This document shows, piece after piece, positions 27,099 through 36,472 of a stretch of 63,379 nucleotides of DNA; within the stretch, counting starts at the first letter, position 1, and each line of letters opens with the position of its first letter. The translations under genes were made by a program, and so were the position numbers. The DNA is taken from assembly GCF_014656095.1 (NCBI RefSeq), contig NZ_BNBT01000034.1, positions 1 through 63,379 on the forward strand, in the 5' to 3' direction. This DNA comes from Streptomyces longispororuber. Lineage in GTDB: Bacteria > Actinomycetota > Actinomycetes > Streptomycetales > Streptomycetaceae. Below the pieces are notes generated by a model, which ran no database searches, was not told where the DNA came from, and was given only the letters and a program-made list of their open reading frames with translations.

Positions 27099-27127
27099 GC
27101 GCGGCCCGCCGGGGTGGCGGGCCGCGC
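27099..27127 (-). terminator. Intra-operon stem-loop between pstS and pstC
   Basis: Perfect 12-bp GC-only arms gcgcggcccgcc / ggcgggccgcgc with a 5-nt loop. No U tract follows. Its position just after the pstS stop suggests partial termination or 3'-end protection, giving more PstS than channel proteins (inference). Confidence 0.75.
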
Positions 27128-27133
27128 TCAGGT

Positions 27134-28255
27134 TCAGCTCAGGCCCTTGATGGTGTCGCGGACCTTGGTGATGATCTCGGTGGGCATCGGGGCGTAGGAC
27201 TCGTCCTTGAGGAGGGCCTGGCCGTCCTCGGAGGCGATGTAGTTCAGGAAGGACTTCGTGGTGGCGAGGGTGTCCTTCTTGTTGTTCTTCTCGCAGACGA
27301 TCTCGTACGTGACCAGGATGATCGGGTAGGCGCCCTCGGCCGCGGGCTTGTAGTTCAGCTCCATGGCGAGGTCCTTGCCCTGGCCGACGACCTTGGCCTC
27401 GGCGATGGCCTTGGAGGCGTTGTCGACGGTGGCCTTGACCGGCGTCTTGGCGTCGGTCTTGATGTCGACGGTCTTGATGCCCTCCTTGGCGTACGACAGC
27501 TCCATGTAGGAGATGGCGCCCTCGGTCTGCTTCACCTGCTGGGCGACGCCGGAGGAGCCGTTCGCGGACTGACCGCCCTTGGCGGCCCAGCTCTTGCCCG
27601 GCTCGTGCGGCCAGGCGGAGGGGGCGGCGCCCTTGAGGTACTTGGTGAAGTTGTCCGTGGTGCCGGACTCGTCGGAGCGGTGGAAGGCCTGGATCTTGGT
27701 GCCGGGCAGGTCGGCCTTGGGGTTGAGCTTCTTGATCGCCTTGTCGTCCCAGGTCTTGATCTTGCCGTTGAAGATCTCGGCGATGGTCTTGGCGTCCAGG
27801 ACCAGGCTGTCGACGCCCGGGACGTTGTAGCCGACCGCGATCGGGCCGCCGACCATCGGCAGGTCGATGGCCTGGCTGTCCTTGCAGACCTTCTTCGACT
27901 CGGCGATCTCGTCCGGCTTCAGGGCCGAGTCGGAGCCCGCGAAGGCGGTCTGGCCCTGGAGGAAGGAGGTGATGCCGGCGCCCGAGCCGTCCGGCTTGTA
28001 CTGGAGCTGCACGTCCTTGCAGGCCGCGCGGTACTGCTTGACCCAGGCGTCGATCGCGCCCTTCTGCGCGGACGAGCCGGAGGCCATGAGCTGGCCCTTG
28101 GCGCCCTCGCAGTCGATCTTGCTGTTGGCGGTGGTCTTCTCGCCGCCGTTGCTGTCGCCGGTGTCGTCCGAGCCGCACGCCGTGAGGGCCAGGGCGCCGG
28201 AGACGGCGAGAGCACCGAGGGTGAGGGCCCGCCGGTTCATGCGCTGAAGCTTCAC
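27134..28255 (-). CDS. pstS: Phosphate-binding lipoprotein PstS
   Basis: 373 residues. A lipobox signal peptide (ALTLGALAVSGALALTAC) precedes a PBP-like domain with the phosphate loop SGSSAQKGAI, AGSDSALKPDE and RSDESGTTDNF, all conserved in PstS. I chose the GTG (VKLQRMNRR) at 28255, which has GGAAGGA about nine bases upstream; an internal ATG five codons later also keeps the signal peptide. It captures phosphate outside the membrane. Controlled by PHO boxes upstream. Confidence 0.96.
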   Translation of the reverse strand: MKLQRMNRRALTLGALAVSGALALTACGSDDTGDSNGGEKTTANSKIDCEGAKGQLMASGSSAQKGAIDAWVKQYRAACKDVQLQYKPDGSGAGITSFLQGQTAFAGSDSALKPDEIAESKKVCKDSQAIDLPMVGGPIAVGYNVPGVDSLVLDAKTIAEIFNGKIKTWDDKAIKKLNPKADLPGTKIQAFHRSDESGTTDNFTKYLKGAAPSAWPHEPGKSWAAKGGQSANGSSGVAQQVKQTEGAISYMELSYAKEGIKTVDIKTDAKTPVKATVDNASKAIAEAKVVGQGKDLAMELNYKPAAEGAYPIILVTYEIVCEKNNKKDTLATTKSFLNYIASEDGQALLKDESYAPMPTEIITKVRDTIKGLS

Positions 28256-28402
28256 TTTCGGGAGTTCCTTCCGGGAGCCGCCGGCCGTTGCCGGCCCGTC
28301 GTGGCGGCGTGCGAAGTGGTTCGGGTGGCCATGGCGGCCGATGGTTCTCGACACGCGGTGCGGGGACGGCCCGGGCGGTCGCGCCGCGCATCACGTAAGG
28401 CC

Positions 28403-28458
28403 GAAATTAGGCAGAACAGGTGAAGCGGCTGATGGCCGAACATGAACGAGCGGTGAAC
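28403..28458 (-). promoter_or_regulatory. PHO boxes and promoter of pstS
   Basis: Reading toward pstS there are four adjacent 11-bp direct repeat units: GTTCACCGCTC (28448-28458), GTTCATGTTCG (28437-28447), GCCATCAGCCG (28426-28436) and CTTCACCTGTT (28415-28425). A -10 TAATTT (28403-28408) follows six bases later. This matches the PhoP-activated promoter design known for streptomycete pst operons, where the PHO box takes the place of the -35. The leader before the GTG is about 140 bases. Confidence 0.9.
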
Positions 28459-28741
28459 CTACGCGGACTTTGTGGTGAGGTCACGGGCTGATTACGGCGA
28501 CGGGCGCGTGAAGGGTTCGTGGGGCGCACACCGATAATTTCGCGCCGGGAGCGTGCGCCGAGAGCGTGTCGGGGCCGGCGTCGCCGGGGCCGCGCGGGGG
28601 TGCCGTGAGCTGGGGGCAGGCGTCCGGCGGGGCGCGTGGGGCGTCCCGTGCGCGTGTGCACGCGTGAGGCCGGGGGAAGGGGGCGGCGCCCGCCCGGCGC
28701 GCCCGCCCGGCCCCCCGCCGCGGGGGCGCGCCCCGGCGGGC

Positions 28742-29173
28742 TCAGAGCGCCCCGGCGCCGCGCAGGGCGTCCAGGAGGACCGGCACCAGATCGCTGTCGC
28801 GGAGCCGGGTGAGGCGGGCGCGGGCCTCGTCGGGCGGGAGCCAGCGCACGCGGTCGACCTCGGAGCTTGGCGTGAAATGGCCGCCCGCGGACTCGGCGGC
28901 CCAGTAGTGGACCTCCTTGGGGCGGCCGTTGCTGAGGTAGTGGACCGTGGGCAGCGCGGGGCCGGGCACGCAGCGGTGGCCCGTCTCCTCCTCGACCTCG
29001 CGCAGGGCGCACGCCAGGAGCGACTCGCCCGGCTGGAGCTTGCCCTTCGGCCAGGACCAGTCGTCGTACTTGGGCCGGTGCACCAGGCACAGCTCCAGGC
29101 CGCCCGGGGCGGTGGAGCGGCGCCACAGGACGCAGCCCGCAGCCAGGACCGGCTCGGGCAGGGTCGTCGTCAC
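28742..29173 (-). CDS. Nudix hydrolase (MutT-like)
   Basis: 143 residues with an intact Nudix box GKLQPGESLLACALREVEEETGH (G-x5-E-x7-REVEEETG). It hydrolyses a nucleoside diphosphate linked to another group; in actinobacteria neighbours of ppk/CHAD genes such enzymes act on 8-oxo-dGTP or Ap4A/polyP (family knowledge, not shown here). About 290 bp without a gene separates it from the pstS PHO boxes; that stretch is GC-rich with no clear feature. Confidence 0.9.
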   Translation of the reverse strand: MTTTLPEPVLAAGCVLWRRSTAPGGLELCLVHRPKYDDWSWPKGKLQPGESLLACALREVEEETGHRCVPGPALPTVHYLSNGRPKEVHYWAAESAGGHFTPSSEVDRVRWLPPDEARARLTRLRDSDLVPVLLDALRGAGAL

Positions 29174-29189
29174 CGGGCCTCCTTCCGGG

Positions 29190-30290
29190 TCACGGGGCGG
29201 TGACCGCCTCCCGTAGCCAGGCCTGCTGGAACGTGAACCGCGCCGCCTCCACCTCGTGGCGCTGGTCGGCGTGCAGGACGCCGAGCGCGTACGCGGTGGC
29301 CGGGGCGATGCGGGGCGTCCGCGCGGCCGCGGCCGCCGCCGTCGCCGCGTCCGCCGCCTCCCGGTGCAGGTCCAGGGCCTGGCTCGCCTGGCCGATGCGA
29401 GGGTCGCGCGGGGCGTCGCCGTGCAGGACCTCCTGGGCGTAGCGGTGCAGGCGCAGCAGGGAGCGGACCTTCAGCCAGGGCGCGTCCTGGGCCTCCGGGG
29501 CGGTGTCGGCGGCCAGGCCGTGGACGAGGGCCTCGGCGTTGTACGGGTGGCCCGCGCGCAGCAGTGGCAGCGCCGCGACGGCCTCCGCGAGCTGGGCCTC
29601 CGCCGCGGCGGCGAGCGGCTTCAGGTCGGTGTCCCGGGCCGGGTGGAGGGGGACCTCGCTGGCCAGGACGGCGACGGTGTCGGCGACGGCGTGGAAGCGG
29701 GAGGAGCCGAAGGCCTGGAGGGCCGCGGAGTGGGCCCGGGTGCGGGCCAGGGTGAGCTGCCGCTCCAGGAGGGCGGCGGCCTTGGCGGCGCCCACGGCCA
29801 GGTGCCCCGCGGGCTTCTTGACCCCCTGTCCGGCCCTGGTGTCGCCGGCGCGCGGCGCCGTGGGCCGCGGCCACCTCTCCCGCCCTGCGGGCCGGCTGCC
29901 CGCCGCGGACCCGGCCGCTACGGCGGGCGCGTCGGCCGGGGCCGGGACCGGGGCCGGGGTGGAGAGGCGGTGCAGGGCGCCGAGGAGCCGGTCGAGCCGG
30001 GCCGCGTACGCGTGCTCGCGGGCCAGGGTCCCGGAGAGCCAGGCCAGCTCGGGCCGGAGCTCCTCCGTCCACTCCTGGTCCAGGAGGGGGCGGAAGGTGT
30101 GCAGCGTGGCGCCGATGCGGCGCGCCGCGTGCCGCAGCGAGCGGGCCGCCGCCAGCGACTCCTCGGCCCCCTGCGCGTCCGTGGAGGCCTCGCGGTGCAG
30201 CCGCAGCGAGCGGAGGAAGGCGGTCGCCTGGTCCTGCAGGTAGACCGACAGGGCCTCGCCCGCCGTCATCTCATGGTGTTGCTGTGCCAC
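29190..30290 (-). CDS. CHAD-domain protein
   Basis: 366 residues, all-helical, His- and Arg-rich. Two CHAD-type four-helix units are visible: [20 protein letters not shown] ... [17 protein letters not shown] (1-110) and ALVHGLAAD ... [18 protein letters not shown] (200-300), with conserved His-Arg helices that bind polyphosphate in this family. The GTG at 30290 is chosen because GGAGG lies seven bases upstream; it overlaps the end of ppk by 20 bp. This links it to polyphosphate granules. Confidence 0.9.
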   Translation of the reverse strand: MAQQHHEMTAGEALSVYLQDQATAFLRSLRLHREASTDAQGAEESLAAARSLRHAARRIGATLHTFRPLLDQEWTEELRPELAWLSGTLAREHAYAARLDRLLGALHRLSTPAPVPAPADAPAVAAGSAAGSRPAGRERWPRPTAPRAGDTRAGQGVKKPAGHLAVGAAKAAALLERQLTLARTRAHSAALQAFGSSRFHAVADTVAVLASEVPLHPARDTDLKPLAAAAEAQLAEAVAALPLLRAGHPYNAEALVHGLAADTAPEAQDAPWLKVRSLLRLHRYAQEVLHGDAPRDPRIGQASQALDLHREAADAATAAAAAARTPRIAPATAYALGVLHADQRHEVEAARFTFQQAWLREAVTAP

Positions 30291-32547
30291 GCCGGCGCCT
30301 CCGGGCGTCTATGAGCATCTCCTGTACGTTCCGCAGGGGCTGGCCGTCCGGGTCGGTGGCGTGCCGCGTCCAGTTGCCGTCCGCCCCCAGGTGCCACGAG
30401 GCCGTGGTGTCCGACATGCCGGTCTCCAGGAGCCGCCCGAGGGTCGCCCGGTGGGCCGGGGCCGTCACCTTGACCAGCGCCTCGATGCGGCGGTCGAGGT
30501 TGCGGTGCATCATGTCGGCGCTACCGATCCACACCTCCGGCTCGCCGCCGTTGCAGAAGGCGAAGATCCGGGAGTGCTCCAGGAAGCGGCCGAGCACGGA
30601 CCGCACGCGTATGTTCTCCGAGAGCCCGGCGACGCCGGGCCGGACGGCGCAGATGCCGCGCACCCACACGTCCACGGTGACGCCCGCCTGCGAGGCGCGG
30701 TACAGCGCGTCGATGACGGCCTCGTCGACGATCGAGTTGACCTTGATGCGGACGTAGGCGGGGCGGCCCGCGCGGTGGTGCTGTATCTCCCGGTCGACGC
30801 GGGCTGTCAGGCCGTCGCGCAGGGAGCGGGGGGCCACGAGCAGGCGGCGGTAGGTCTCGCGCCGCGAGTAGCCCGACAGGCGGTTGAACAGGTCGGAGAG
30901 GTCCGCGCCGACTTCCTGGTTCGCGGTGAGCAGGCCGAGGTCCTCGTACAGGCGGGCGGTCTTGGGGTGGTAGTTGCCGGTGCCCACGTGGGAGTAGCGC
31001 ACGAGCTGGTCGCCCTCCTGGCGGACGACGAGCGACAGCTTGCAGTGGGTCTTGAGGCCGACGAGGCCGTACACGACGTGGCAGCCCGCCTCCTCCAGCT
31101 TGCGGGCCCACTTGATGTTGGCCTGCTCGTCGAAGCGGGCCTTCAGCTCGACCAGGACGAGGACCTGCTTGCCGGACTCGGCGGCGTCGATGAGCGCGTC
31201 GACTATCGGGGAGTCGCCGGAGGTGCGGTACAGCGTCTGCTTGATGGCCAGCACGTTCTCGTCGGCGGCGGCCTGCTCCAGGAAGAGCTGCACGGACGTG
31301 GAGAACGAGTCGTACGGGTGGTGCAGCAGCACGTCGTGGCCGCCGCGCAGGGCGGCGAAGATGTCGGGCGCGGACGCCGACTCGACCTCGGCGAGGTCGC
31401 GGTGGGTGCCCGCGACGTACTTGGGGTACTTCAGCTCGGGCCGGTCCAGGCCCGCGATGGCGAACAGGCCGGTGAGGTCGAGCGGGCCGGGCAGCGGGTG
31501 CACCTCGGACTCGCTGACCTTCAGCTCCCGCATCAGCAGGTTGAGGACCTTGTCGTCGATGGACTCCTCGACCTCCAGGCGCACCGGCGGCCCGAAGCGG
31601 CGGCGCATGAGCTCCTTCTCCAGCGCCTTGAGGAGGTTCTCCGCGTCGTCCTCCTCGACCTCCAGGTCCTCGTTCCGGGTGAGCCGGAACATGTGGTGCT
31701 CCTTGATGTTCATCCCCGGGAACAGCTCCTGGAGGTGCTTGGGCGCGGCGATGACGTCCTCGATGGGGACGTACCGCTGCGGCGAGGCCTCCAGGAAGCG
31801 GGACAGGAGCGGCGGGACCTTGACGCGGGCGAAGTGCTCGTGGCCGCTGACCGGGTTCTCGATGACGACGGCCAGGTTCAGGGAGAGGCCCGAGATGTAC
31901 GGGAAGGGGTGCGCGGGGTCCACGGCGAGCGGGGTGAGCACCGGGAAGATGCGCTGCATGAACAGCGTGTAGAGCCGGGACTGCTCCTTGTCGGTCAGCT
32001 CGTGCCAGCGCACCACGTGGATGCCCTCGTCGGCGAGGGCCGGGGCGACCTCTTCCTGGTAGCAGGCGGCGTGCCGGGCCATCAGCTCGCGCGAGCGGGT
32101 CCAGATCAGCTCCAGGACCTCGCGGGGCTGGAGCCCGGAGGCGGAGCGGGTGGCGACGCCGGTGGCGATGCGGCGCTTGAGGCCGGCGACGCGCACCATG
32201 AAGAACTCGTCGAGGTTCGAGGCGAAGATCGCGAGGAAGTTGGCCCGCTCCAGGAGCGGGGTGTCCGGGTCCTCGGCGAGCTCCAGGACGCGCTCGTTGA
32301 AGGCGAGCCAGCTCCGCTCCCGGTCCAGGAACCGGCCCTGCGGCAGCGCGGCGCCGTCGTACCCGGACGCGGCGTCCTCGTCGTACCCGTCGAGGTCGGC
32401 GTCGAGGTCCGGGTCCAGGTCGGAGACGGTGGCCGCGACGGTGTGCGGGCGGTGTGCGGCGAGGGAGCCGACGGAGGGCTGGGCGTGCCGGATGCCGTCG
32501 GCGTCAGGGCTCGTCGTGCGGTCGGTCTGCGCGGTGGGCTCGCTCAT
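30271..32547 (-). CDS. ppk: Polyphosphate kinase PPK1
   Basis: 758 residues. The catalytic His is H520 in [19 protein letters not shown]; the N-terminal [22 protein letters not shown] and the [18 protein letters not shown] segment are PPK1 hallmarks. It makes polyphosphate reversibly from ATP. An acidic, disordered 75-residue N-terminus is longer than in E. coli. The ATG at 32547 is followed by [12 protein letters not shown]; upstream reading has no family features. Confidence 0.96.
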   Translation of the reverse strand: MSEPTAQTDRTTSPDADGIRHAQPSVGSLAAHRPHTVAATVSDLDPDLDADLDGYDEDAASGYDGAALPQGRFLDRERSWLAFNERVLELAEDPDTPLLERANFLAIFASNLDEFFMVRVAGLKRRIATGVATRSASGLQPREVLELIWTRSRELMARHAACYQEEVAPALADEGIHVVRWHELTDKEQSRLYTLFMQRIFPVLTPLAVDPAHPFPYISGLSLNLAVVIENPVSGHEHFARVKVPPLLSRFLEASPQRYVPIEDVIAAPKHLQELFPGMNIKEHHMFRLTRNEDLEVEEDDAENLLKALEKELMRRRFGPPVRLEVEESIDDKVLNLLMRELKVSESEVHPLPGPLDLTGLFAIAGLDRPELKYPKYVAGTHRDLAEVESASAPDIFAALRGGHDVLLHHPYDSFSTSVQLFLEQAAADENVLAIKQTLYRTSGDSPIVDALIDAAESGKQVLVLVELKARFDEQANIKWARKLEEAGCHVVYGLVGLKTHCKLSLVVRQEGDQLVRYSHVGTGNYHPKTARLYEDLGLLTANQEVGADLSDLFNRLSGYSRRETYRRLLVAPRSLRDGLTARVDREIQHHRAGRPAYVRIKVNSIVDEAVIDALYRASQAGVTVDVWVRGICAVRPGVAGLSENIRVRSVLGRFLEHSRIFAFCNGGEPEVWIGSADMMHRNLDRRIEALVKVTAPAHRATLGRLLETGMSDTTASWHLGADGNWTRHATDPDGQPLRNVQEMLIDARRRRRGTATP

Positions 32548-32765
32548 GGATCCATTCTTCCGCGCACGCCCCCCGGCAAGCGCGCCGGAGGACGAGGGCG
32601 CGGGGCGGGCCCGGCCGTTCGGGCGCGCTCGGTCCGGCGCTGGGTCGGGCACGGGGGGCGGCTGCATTGCGTGAGCGTCGCAAGCCTGTCTGAATCATGG
32701 GTTACGCCGACATGACGCCTGGGAGTGCGCATGACGTCTCCCAGGCGTCCACCGGGCGCGCGGGA

Positions 32766-33671
32766 TCAGGGCGTACGGCGGCGCAGTACCGCGTACGCGG
32801 CGCAGCCGGCCGCCGCCGCGAGGGCGAGGACGATGCCGCACTCGATGAGCTGGGTGTACCAGAAGTGGGAGCGGGGATGGAAGTCCACGAACCACTGGGT
32901 GACGCGGGTGTCGGCGGGGCAGCCGTGGCCGGGCAGGCGCTCCGGCACGCAGTGCCGCTCGATGAACCGCTCACCGGCGGCGTTGGTGACGCCCTGGTTC
33001 ACCCAGAAGGCGTCGAACGGCAGCCCCGGGCGGTGGCCCCAGCCGTCACCCCGGCCGGTGGCGGTGTCCAGGGGGACGAGGTCCCAGCGCAGGCTGCCCA
33101 GGACGTACAGGACGGCGGTGGTGAGCGCGCCGGTGACGGCGACGGCGAGCAGGGTGCGGCGCAGGACCAGCGCCGTGAGCGCCCCGACGGCGACGGCGAG
33201 CAGGCAGTACGCGACGAGGGCGGGGCCGATCGCCTCGTACGTGCCCCGGTCCGGCCACATCAGCTCGGTGTAGCCGCGGGGTGCCCCGAGCCGGAAGACG
33301 CCCATGAGCGCGAGCGCGGCGGCCGCGGCGAGGCCCGCCCCGGTGACCAGCCGGGCGGTGAGCCACTGGGCCGGGGTGCGGGACTGGGCCCAGGCCAACC
33401 GGTGCTGGCCGCCCTCCAGTTCGCGCCCGACGAGCGGACCCGCCACGAAGGCGCCGACCAGCGCGGGCAGCGCCAGCAGGGCGACGGGCGCGTAGTCCAG
33501 GTACGTGGAGTACAGGGTGCCGGGGACGTCGCCGTCCTCGGGCAGGCCCCGGCGCAGGGCGGCCGTGCCCGCGGTCATGAGCGCGAGGAAGGCGAGGGCG
33601 CCCCACAGCGTGGCCCGGTGCAGCCGCAGCACGGTCCGGGGCGGGCGGGTCAAGGACGACAGGGTGCTCAC
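32766..33671 (-). CDS. ABC transporter permease
   Basis: 301 residues with six hydrophobic helices: LWGALAFLALMTAGTAAL, VALLALPALVGAFVAGPL and further ones, the last near the C-terminus (IVLALAAAAGCAAYAVL). A 75-residue loop before the last helix holds two Cys (RHCVPE, PGHGCPAD), probably outside. The GTG overlaps the ATPase stop by 4 bp. Exporter partner of the next gene. Confidence 0.88.
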   Translation of the reverse strand: MSTLSSLTRPPRTVLRLHRATLWGALAFLALMTAGTAALRRGLPEDGDVPGTLYSTYLDYAPVALLALPALVGAFVAGPLVGRELEGGQHRLAWAQSRTPAQWLTARLVTGAGLAAAAALALMGVFRLGAPRGYTELMWPDRGTYEAIGPALVAYCLLAVAVGALTALVLRRTLLAVAVTGALTTAVLYVLGSLRWDLVPLDTATGRGDGWGHRPGLPFDAFWVNQGVTNAAGERFIERHCVPERLPGHGCPADTRVTQWFVDFHPRSHFWYTQLIECGIVLALAAAAGCAAYAVLRRRTP

Positions 33672-34570
33672 GCCGCCACCCCCCGGTGGGCCGCGGTGGT
33701 GCCCGGGGTGAGCAGCGGGGGCACGGCGGGTGCGCGCAGATGGGCGAGCAACAGCTCCTCCAGGGACGGCTCCTCGACCTGCCAGCCCGCGTCGAGGGGG
33801 CCTTCGGGGCGGATGAGGGCGGTCAGGCCGCGGCCTGCCGCGCGGGACTCGACGACGGTGTGCCGGTCGAGGTCGGACAGCGGGCGGGCGCCGGTGACCA
33901 GGGCGTGGGCGTGCGTCAGGTCGTCGATGCCGCCGCCGAGGCGGACGCGGCCGCCGGACAGCAGCAGCACGTGGTCGCAGACGTCGGCCAGCTCGCCCAC
34001 GATGTGCGAGGACATCACGACGGTGGTGCCGTGCTCGGCGGCCTCGCCCATGAGGGTGCCCATGAGCCGGTGCCGGACCAGCGGGTCGAGGTCGGCCATC
34101 GGCTCGTCGAGCAGCAGCAGTTCGGCGCGCTTGCCGAGCGCGAGGGCGAGCGCGACCCGGGTGCGCTGCCCGCCGGAGAGCGAGCGGACGCGGGCCCGGG
34201 GGTCCACGCCGGCGTCGGCGAGGACGCGCCCGGCCCGGGCGGCGTCCCAGCGGCCCGGGTTCAGCTCGGCGCCCAGGCGCAGCGTCTCGGCGACGGTGAG
34301 CTGCGGGTAGAGCGGCTTGTCCTGGGCGACGTACGCGACGCGGGGCCGGGCGGCGGCCGGGTCGGTGCCGAGGACGGCGAGGTGCCCGCGGGTGGGGCGC
34401 AGGATCGCGGCGGCCAGCGCGAGGAGCGTGGACTTGCCCGCTCCGTTCGGGCCGACGAGGGCGCACACGCGCCCCGCGGGCAGCCGGAAGGAGCAGCCGC
34501 GCAGCGCGGGCGCGCCCCGGCGCCGGTAGGACAGGTCGAGGTCGGCCGCCTCGATGGCGGTGTCGGTCAT
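33668..34570 (-). CDS. ABC transporter ATP-binding protein (YtrB-like)
   Basis: 300 residues. Walker A GPNGAGKST, signature LSGGQRTRVALALAL, Walker B LLLLDEPMADLDPLV, switch MSSHIVGEL. Overlaps the regulator stop by 4 bp and the permease start by 4 bp. The regulator-ATPase-permease order is the YtrA/B/C arrangement of cell-wall-antibiotic-induced exporters (inference for function). Confidence 0.92.
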   Translation of the reverse strand: MTDTAIEAADLDLSYRRRGAPALRGCSFRLPAGRVCALVGPNGAGKSTLLALAAAILRPTRGHLAVLGTDPAAARPRVAYVAQDKPLYPQLTVAETLRLGAELNPGRWDAARAGRVLADAGVDPRARVRSLSGGQRTRVALALALGKRAELLLLDEPMADLDPLVRHRLMGTLMGEAAEHGTTVVMSSHIVGELADVCDHVLLLSGGRVRLGGGIDDLTHAHALVTGARPLSDLDRHTVVESRAAGRGLTALIRPEGPLDAGWQVEEPSLEELLLAHLRAPAVPPLLTPGTTAAHRGVAA

Positions 34571-34974
34571 ATGGATCCCCCCTGGGTGGTCATGTCCCGC
34601 GACGCGAACTGCTCGTCCAGGACGGCGGTGAACAGGGCCGCCGCGTCCTCGCGCTCCAGACCCGCGGCACGGGCACGCCGGGCCCAGTCCACGAGCTCCC
34701 CGCGCAGCGGCGAGTCGGCGGGCGCGCTGCCGAGGGTGGCCCTCACGAACGTGCCGAGGCCGCGCCGCGCCTCGACCAGGCCTTCGCGCTCCAGCTCGCG
34801 GTACGCCTTCAGGACCGTGTTCGGGTTGATGGCGGTGGCCTCGACGACCTCGCGGGCCGTCGGGAGCTTGTCGCCGGGCTCCAGCAGGCCGAGGCGCAGC
34901 GCCTGGTGCGTCTGCTGGACGATCTGGAGGTACGTGGCGACGCCGCTGCGCCGGTCGATGCGGTACTCGACCAC
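34567..34974 (-). CDS. YtrA-subfamily GntR repressor
   Basis: 135 residues: a winged helix (YLQIVQQTHQALRLGLLEPGDKLPTAREVVEATAINPNTVLKAYRELEREGLVEARRGLGTFV) plus a short C-terminal helical tail, the YtrA subfamily layout. I chose the GTG at VVEYRIDRR (34974); earlier GTG codons lie in the operator palindrome. First gene of the exporter operon, so probably an autorepressor. Confidence 0.88.
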   Translation of the reverse strand: MVEYRIDRRSGVATYLQIVQQTHQALRLGLLEPGDKLPTAREVVEATAINPNTVLKAYRELEREGLVEARRGLGTFVRATLGSAPADSPLRGELVDWARRARAAGLEREDAAALFTAVLDEQFASRDMTTQGGSI

Positions 34975-34984
34975 TGCCTTGCAC

Positions 34985-35016
34985 CACCCTTTCACTAATT
35001 GAGTAGTGAAAGGGTG
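34985..35016. promoter_or_regulatory. Long perfect palindrome, candidate YtrA-type operator
   Basis: Perfect 13-bp arms caccctttcacta and tagtgaaagggtg flank a 6-bp centre (attgag). The centre is AT-rich and lies 10 bases ahead of the chosen regulator start. The core cactaattgagtagtg resembles the GTAC/TAGT-type sites of GntR proteins. Confidence 0.82.
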
Positions 35017-35077
35017 ATGCAAAGAAGGGGGCGGCGTCAAGTGACACCGCCCCCCGGGGCGTTCGAGGCGAGGCTCC

Positions 35078-36019
35078 TCAGGACTCCGTGCGGTACATCA
35101 GGTCCGTCTCGTGCGTGGTGAAGCCCAGCCGCTCGTACACGCTCACCGCCGCCTTGTTGTCCGCGTCCACGTACAGCATCGCCGTGGGCAGCCCGGCGGC
35201 GGCCAGGTGGCGCAGACCGATCGCGGTGAGCGCCTTGCCGAGCCCGCCGCCCTGGGCGCCCGGCCGCACCCCGAGGACGTACACCTCGCCGAGCCGCTCG
35301 GCCGCGTGCACCTTGGTCCAGTGGAAGCCGACCAGTTCGGCGCCGCCGTCGGCGCTCACGCGCTCGGCGAGGAAGAAGCCTGCCGGGTCGAACCACGGCT
35401 CCGCCTTGCGGTCGTCGAGGTCGCGCTGGGTCAGCGAGCCCTGCTCGGGGTGGTGCGCGAACGCCTCGGCGTTCACCGCGAGCCACGCCGCGTCGTCCTG
35501 GCCGGGGACGAAGGCGCGGACGCGGACGCCCTGCGGCAGCACCGGCTCGGGCAGCTCCAGGTCGGCCAGCGGCCGCCGCATCTGGCGCAGTTCGCGGAAC
35601 AGGGTGAGCCCGAGCACCTGCGCCAGGTGCCGCGCGGCGGAGTGCCCGCCGTGCGCCCACGCCCGCAGCCGCCTGCCGGACTCGTGGAGCAGCGCGGTCC
35701 CCAGGGCGCGCCCGTGGCCGTGCCCCCGGTGCCCGGGCCGCACCACGAGCTCGGCGGCCGGAGCCTCCACGGGGTCGGTGTCCTCGAGCTGCGCGTACCC
35801 GATGAGCTCCCCGCCGACGGTGAGCAGCAGATGCCGTACGCCGTCCCGGGCCCCGCCCCGCAGTTGCAACCGCCCCTGCTCGGACACGGCCTGCTGCCCG
35901 TCGGTACGGGCGGCCTCCAAGAGAAGCCCGAGCACGGCGTCCGCCTGCTCGGCCGTGAGCGCGTCGTAGGTGTCGATCTGACGAAGGGCGGGGCCCCTGG
36001 CGGGCTGCTGGTCTGTCAT
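35078..36019 (-). CDS. mshD: Mycothiol synthase
   Basis: 313 residues, two tandem GNAT domains as in MshD: the first acetyl-CoA loop is VVRPGHRGHGHGRALG and the second VRPGAQGGGLGKAL, with DADNKAAVSVYERLGF at the end. It acetylates Cys-GlcN-Ins, the last step of mycothiol synthesis, in the cytoplasm. Single gene, divergent from the 5'-nucleotidase gene across a repeat-rich spacer. Confidence 0.95.
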   Translation of the reverse strand: MTDQQPARGPALRQIDTYDALTAEQADAVLGLLLEAARTDGQQAVSEQGRLQLRGGARDGVRHLLLTVGGELIGYAQLEDTDPVEAPAAELVVRPGHRGHGHGRALGTALLHESGRRLRAWAHGGHSAARHLAQVLGLTLFRELRQMRRPLADLELPEPVLPQGVRVRAFVPGQDDAAWLAVNAEAFAHHPEQGSLTQRDLDDRKAEPWFDPAGFFLAERVSADGGAELVGFHWTKVHAAERLGEVYVLGVRPGAQGGGLGKALTAIGLRHLAAAGLPTAMLYVDADNKAAVSVYERLGFTTHETDLMYRTES

Positions 36020-36065
36020 GGATCCGAGGGTAAGACGAAGACGACGACGGCTGGCAAAGAAAGAC

Positions 36066-36345
36066 CCGTCCGGCGTTTGAGGACGAGCGCGGTGTGGCGC
36101 GCGATGGCGACGGCGGCCGGTGGGGGTGGTCCAGCCTGTCCGGCATTTGAGGACGAGCGCGGAGCGCGATGAGGTGCGGGAGGTGCGGCGCACCATACGG
36201 ACGGCAGTCAGGGGGGTCAGCCCGTCCGGCGTTTGAGGACGAGCGCGCAGCGCGATGAGGTGCGGGAGGAGCGGCGCACCATACGGACGGCAGTCAGGGT
36301 GGTCCAGCCCGTCCGGCGTTTGAGGACGAGCGCGCAGCGCGACGA
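36066..36345. repeat. Array of Streptomyces intergenic repeats
   Basis: Four copies of a 27-bp core starting cccgtccggcgtttgagg (cores near 36066, 36135, 36220, 36306). The last three lie in a larger unit of about 86 bp that also holds gatgaggtgcggg and catacggacggcagtcag. The whole 36020-36472 gap has no gene besides this and the start region of the nucleotidase gene. The same core recurs at 43.8 and 54.4-54.5 kb. Confidence 0.9.
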
Positions 36346-36472
36346 CTCCGCCCAAGGCCCAGGGGCCAGTGGAAGGCAACCAGGTCGTAACCCCCCGGCC
36401 CCTGTTGCGCTACGCGCGTTGACCTTAGGCTTCGGCACGGCCCCAGTCGTCCACACCACCCCAGGGGATTTC

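Noticed and set aside
28466..28741. Small gene upstream of the pstS PHO boxes
   Set aside because: Frames are Gly/Arg/Ala-rich, without a start signal or conserved composition.
36066..36345. CRISPR array
   Set aside because: Repeats are imperfect, the interval sequence is itself repeated and the same core is dispersed elsewhere; no cas genes.
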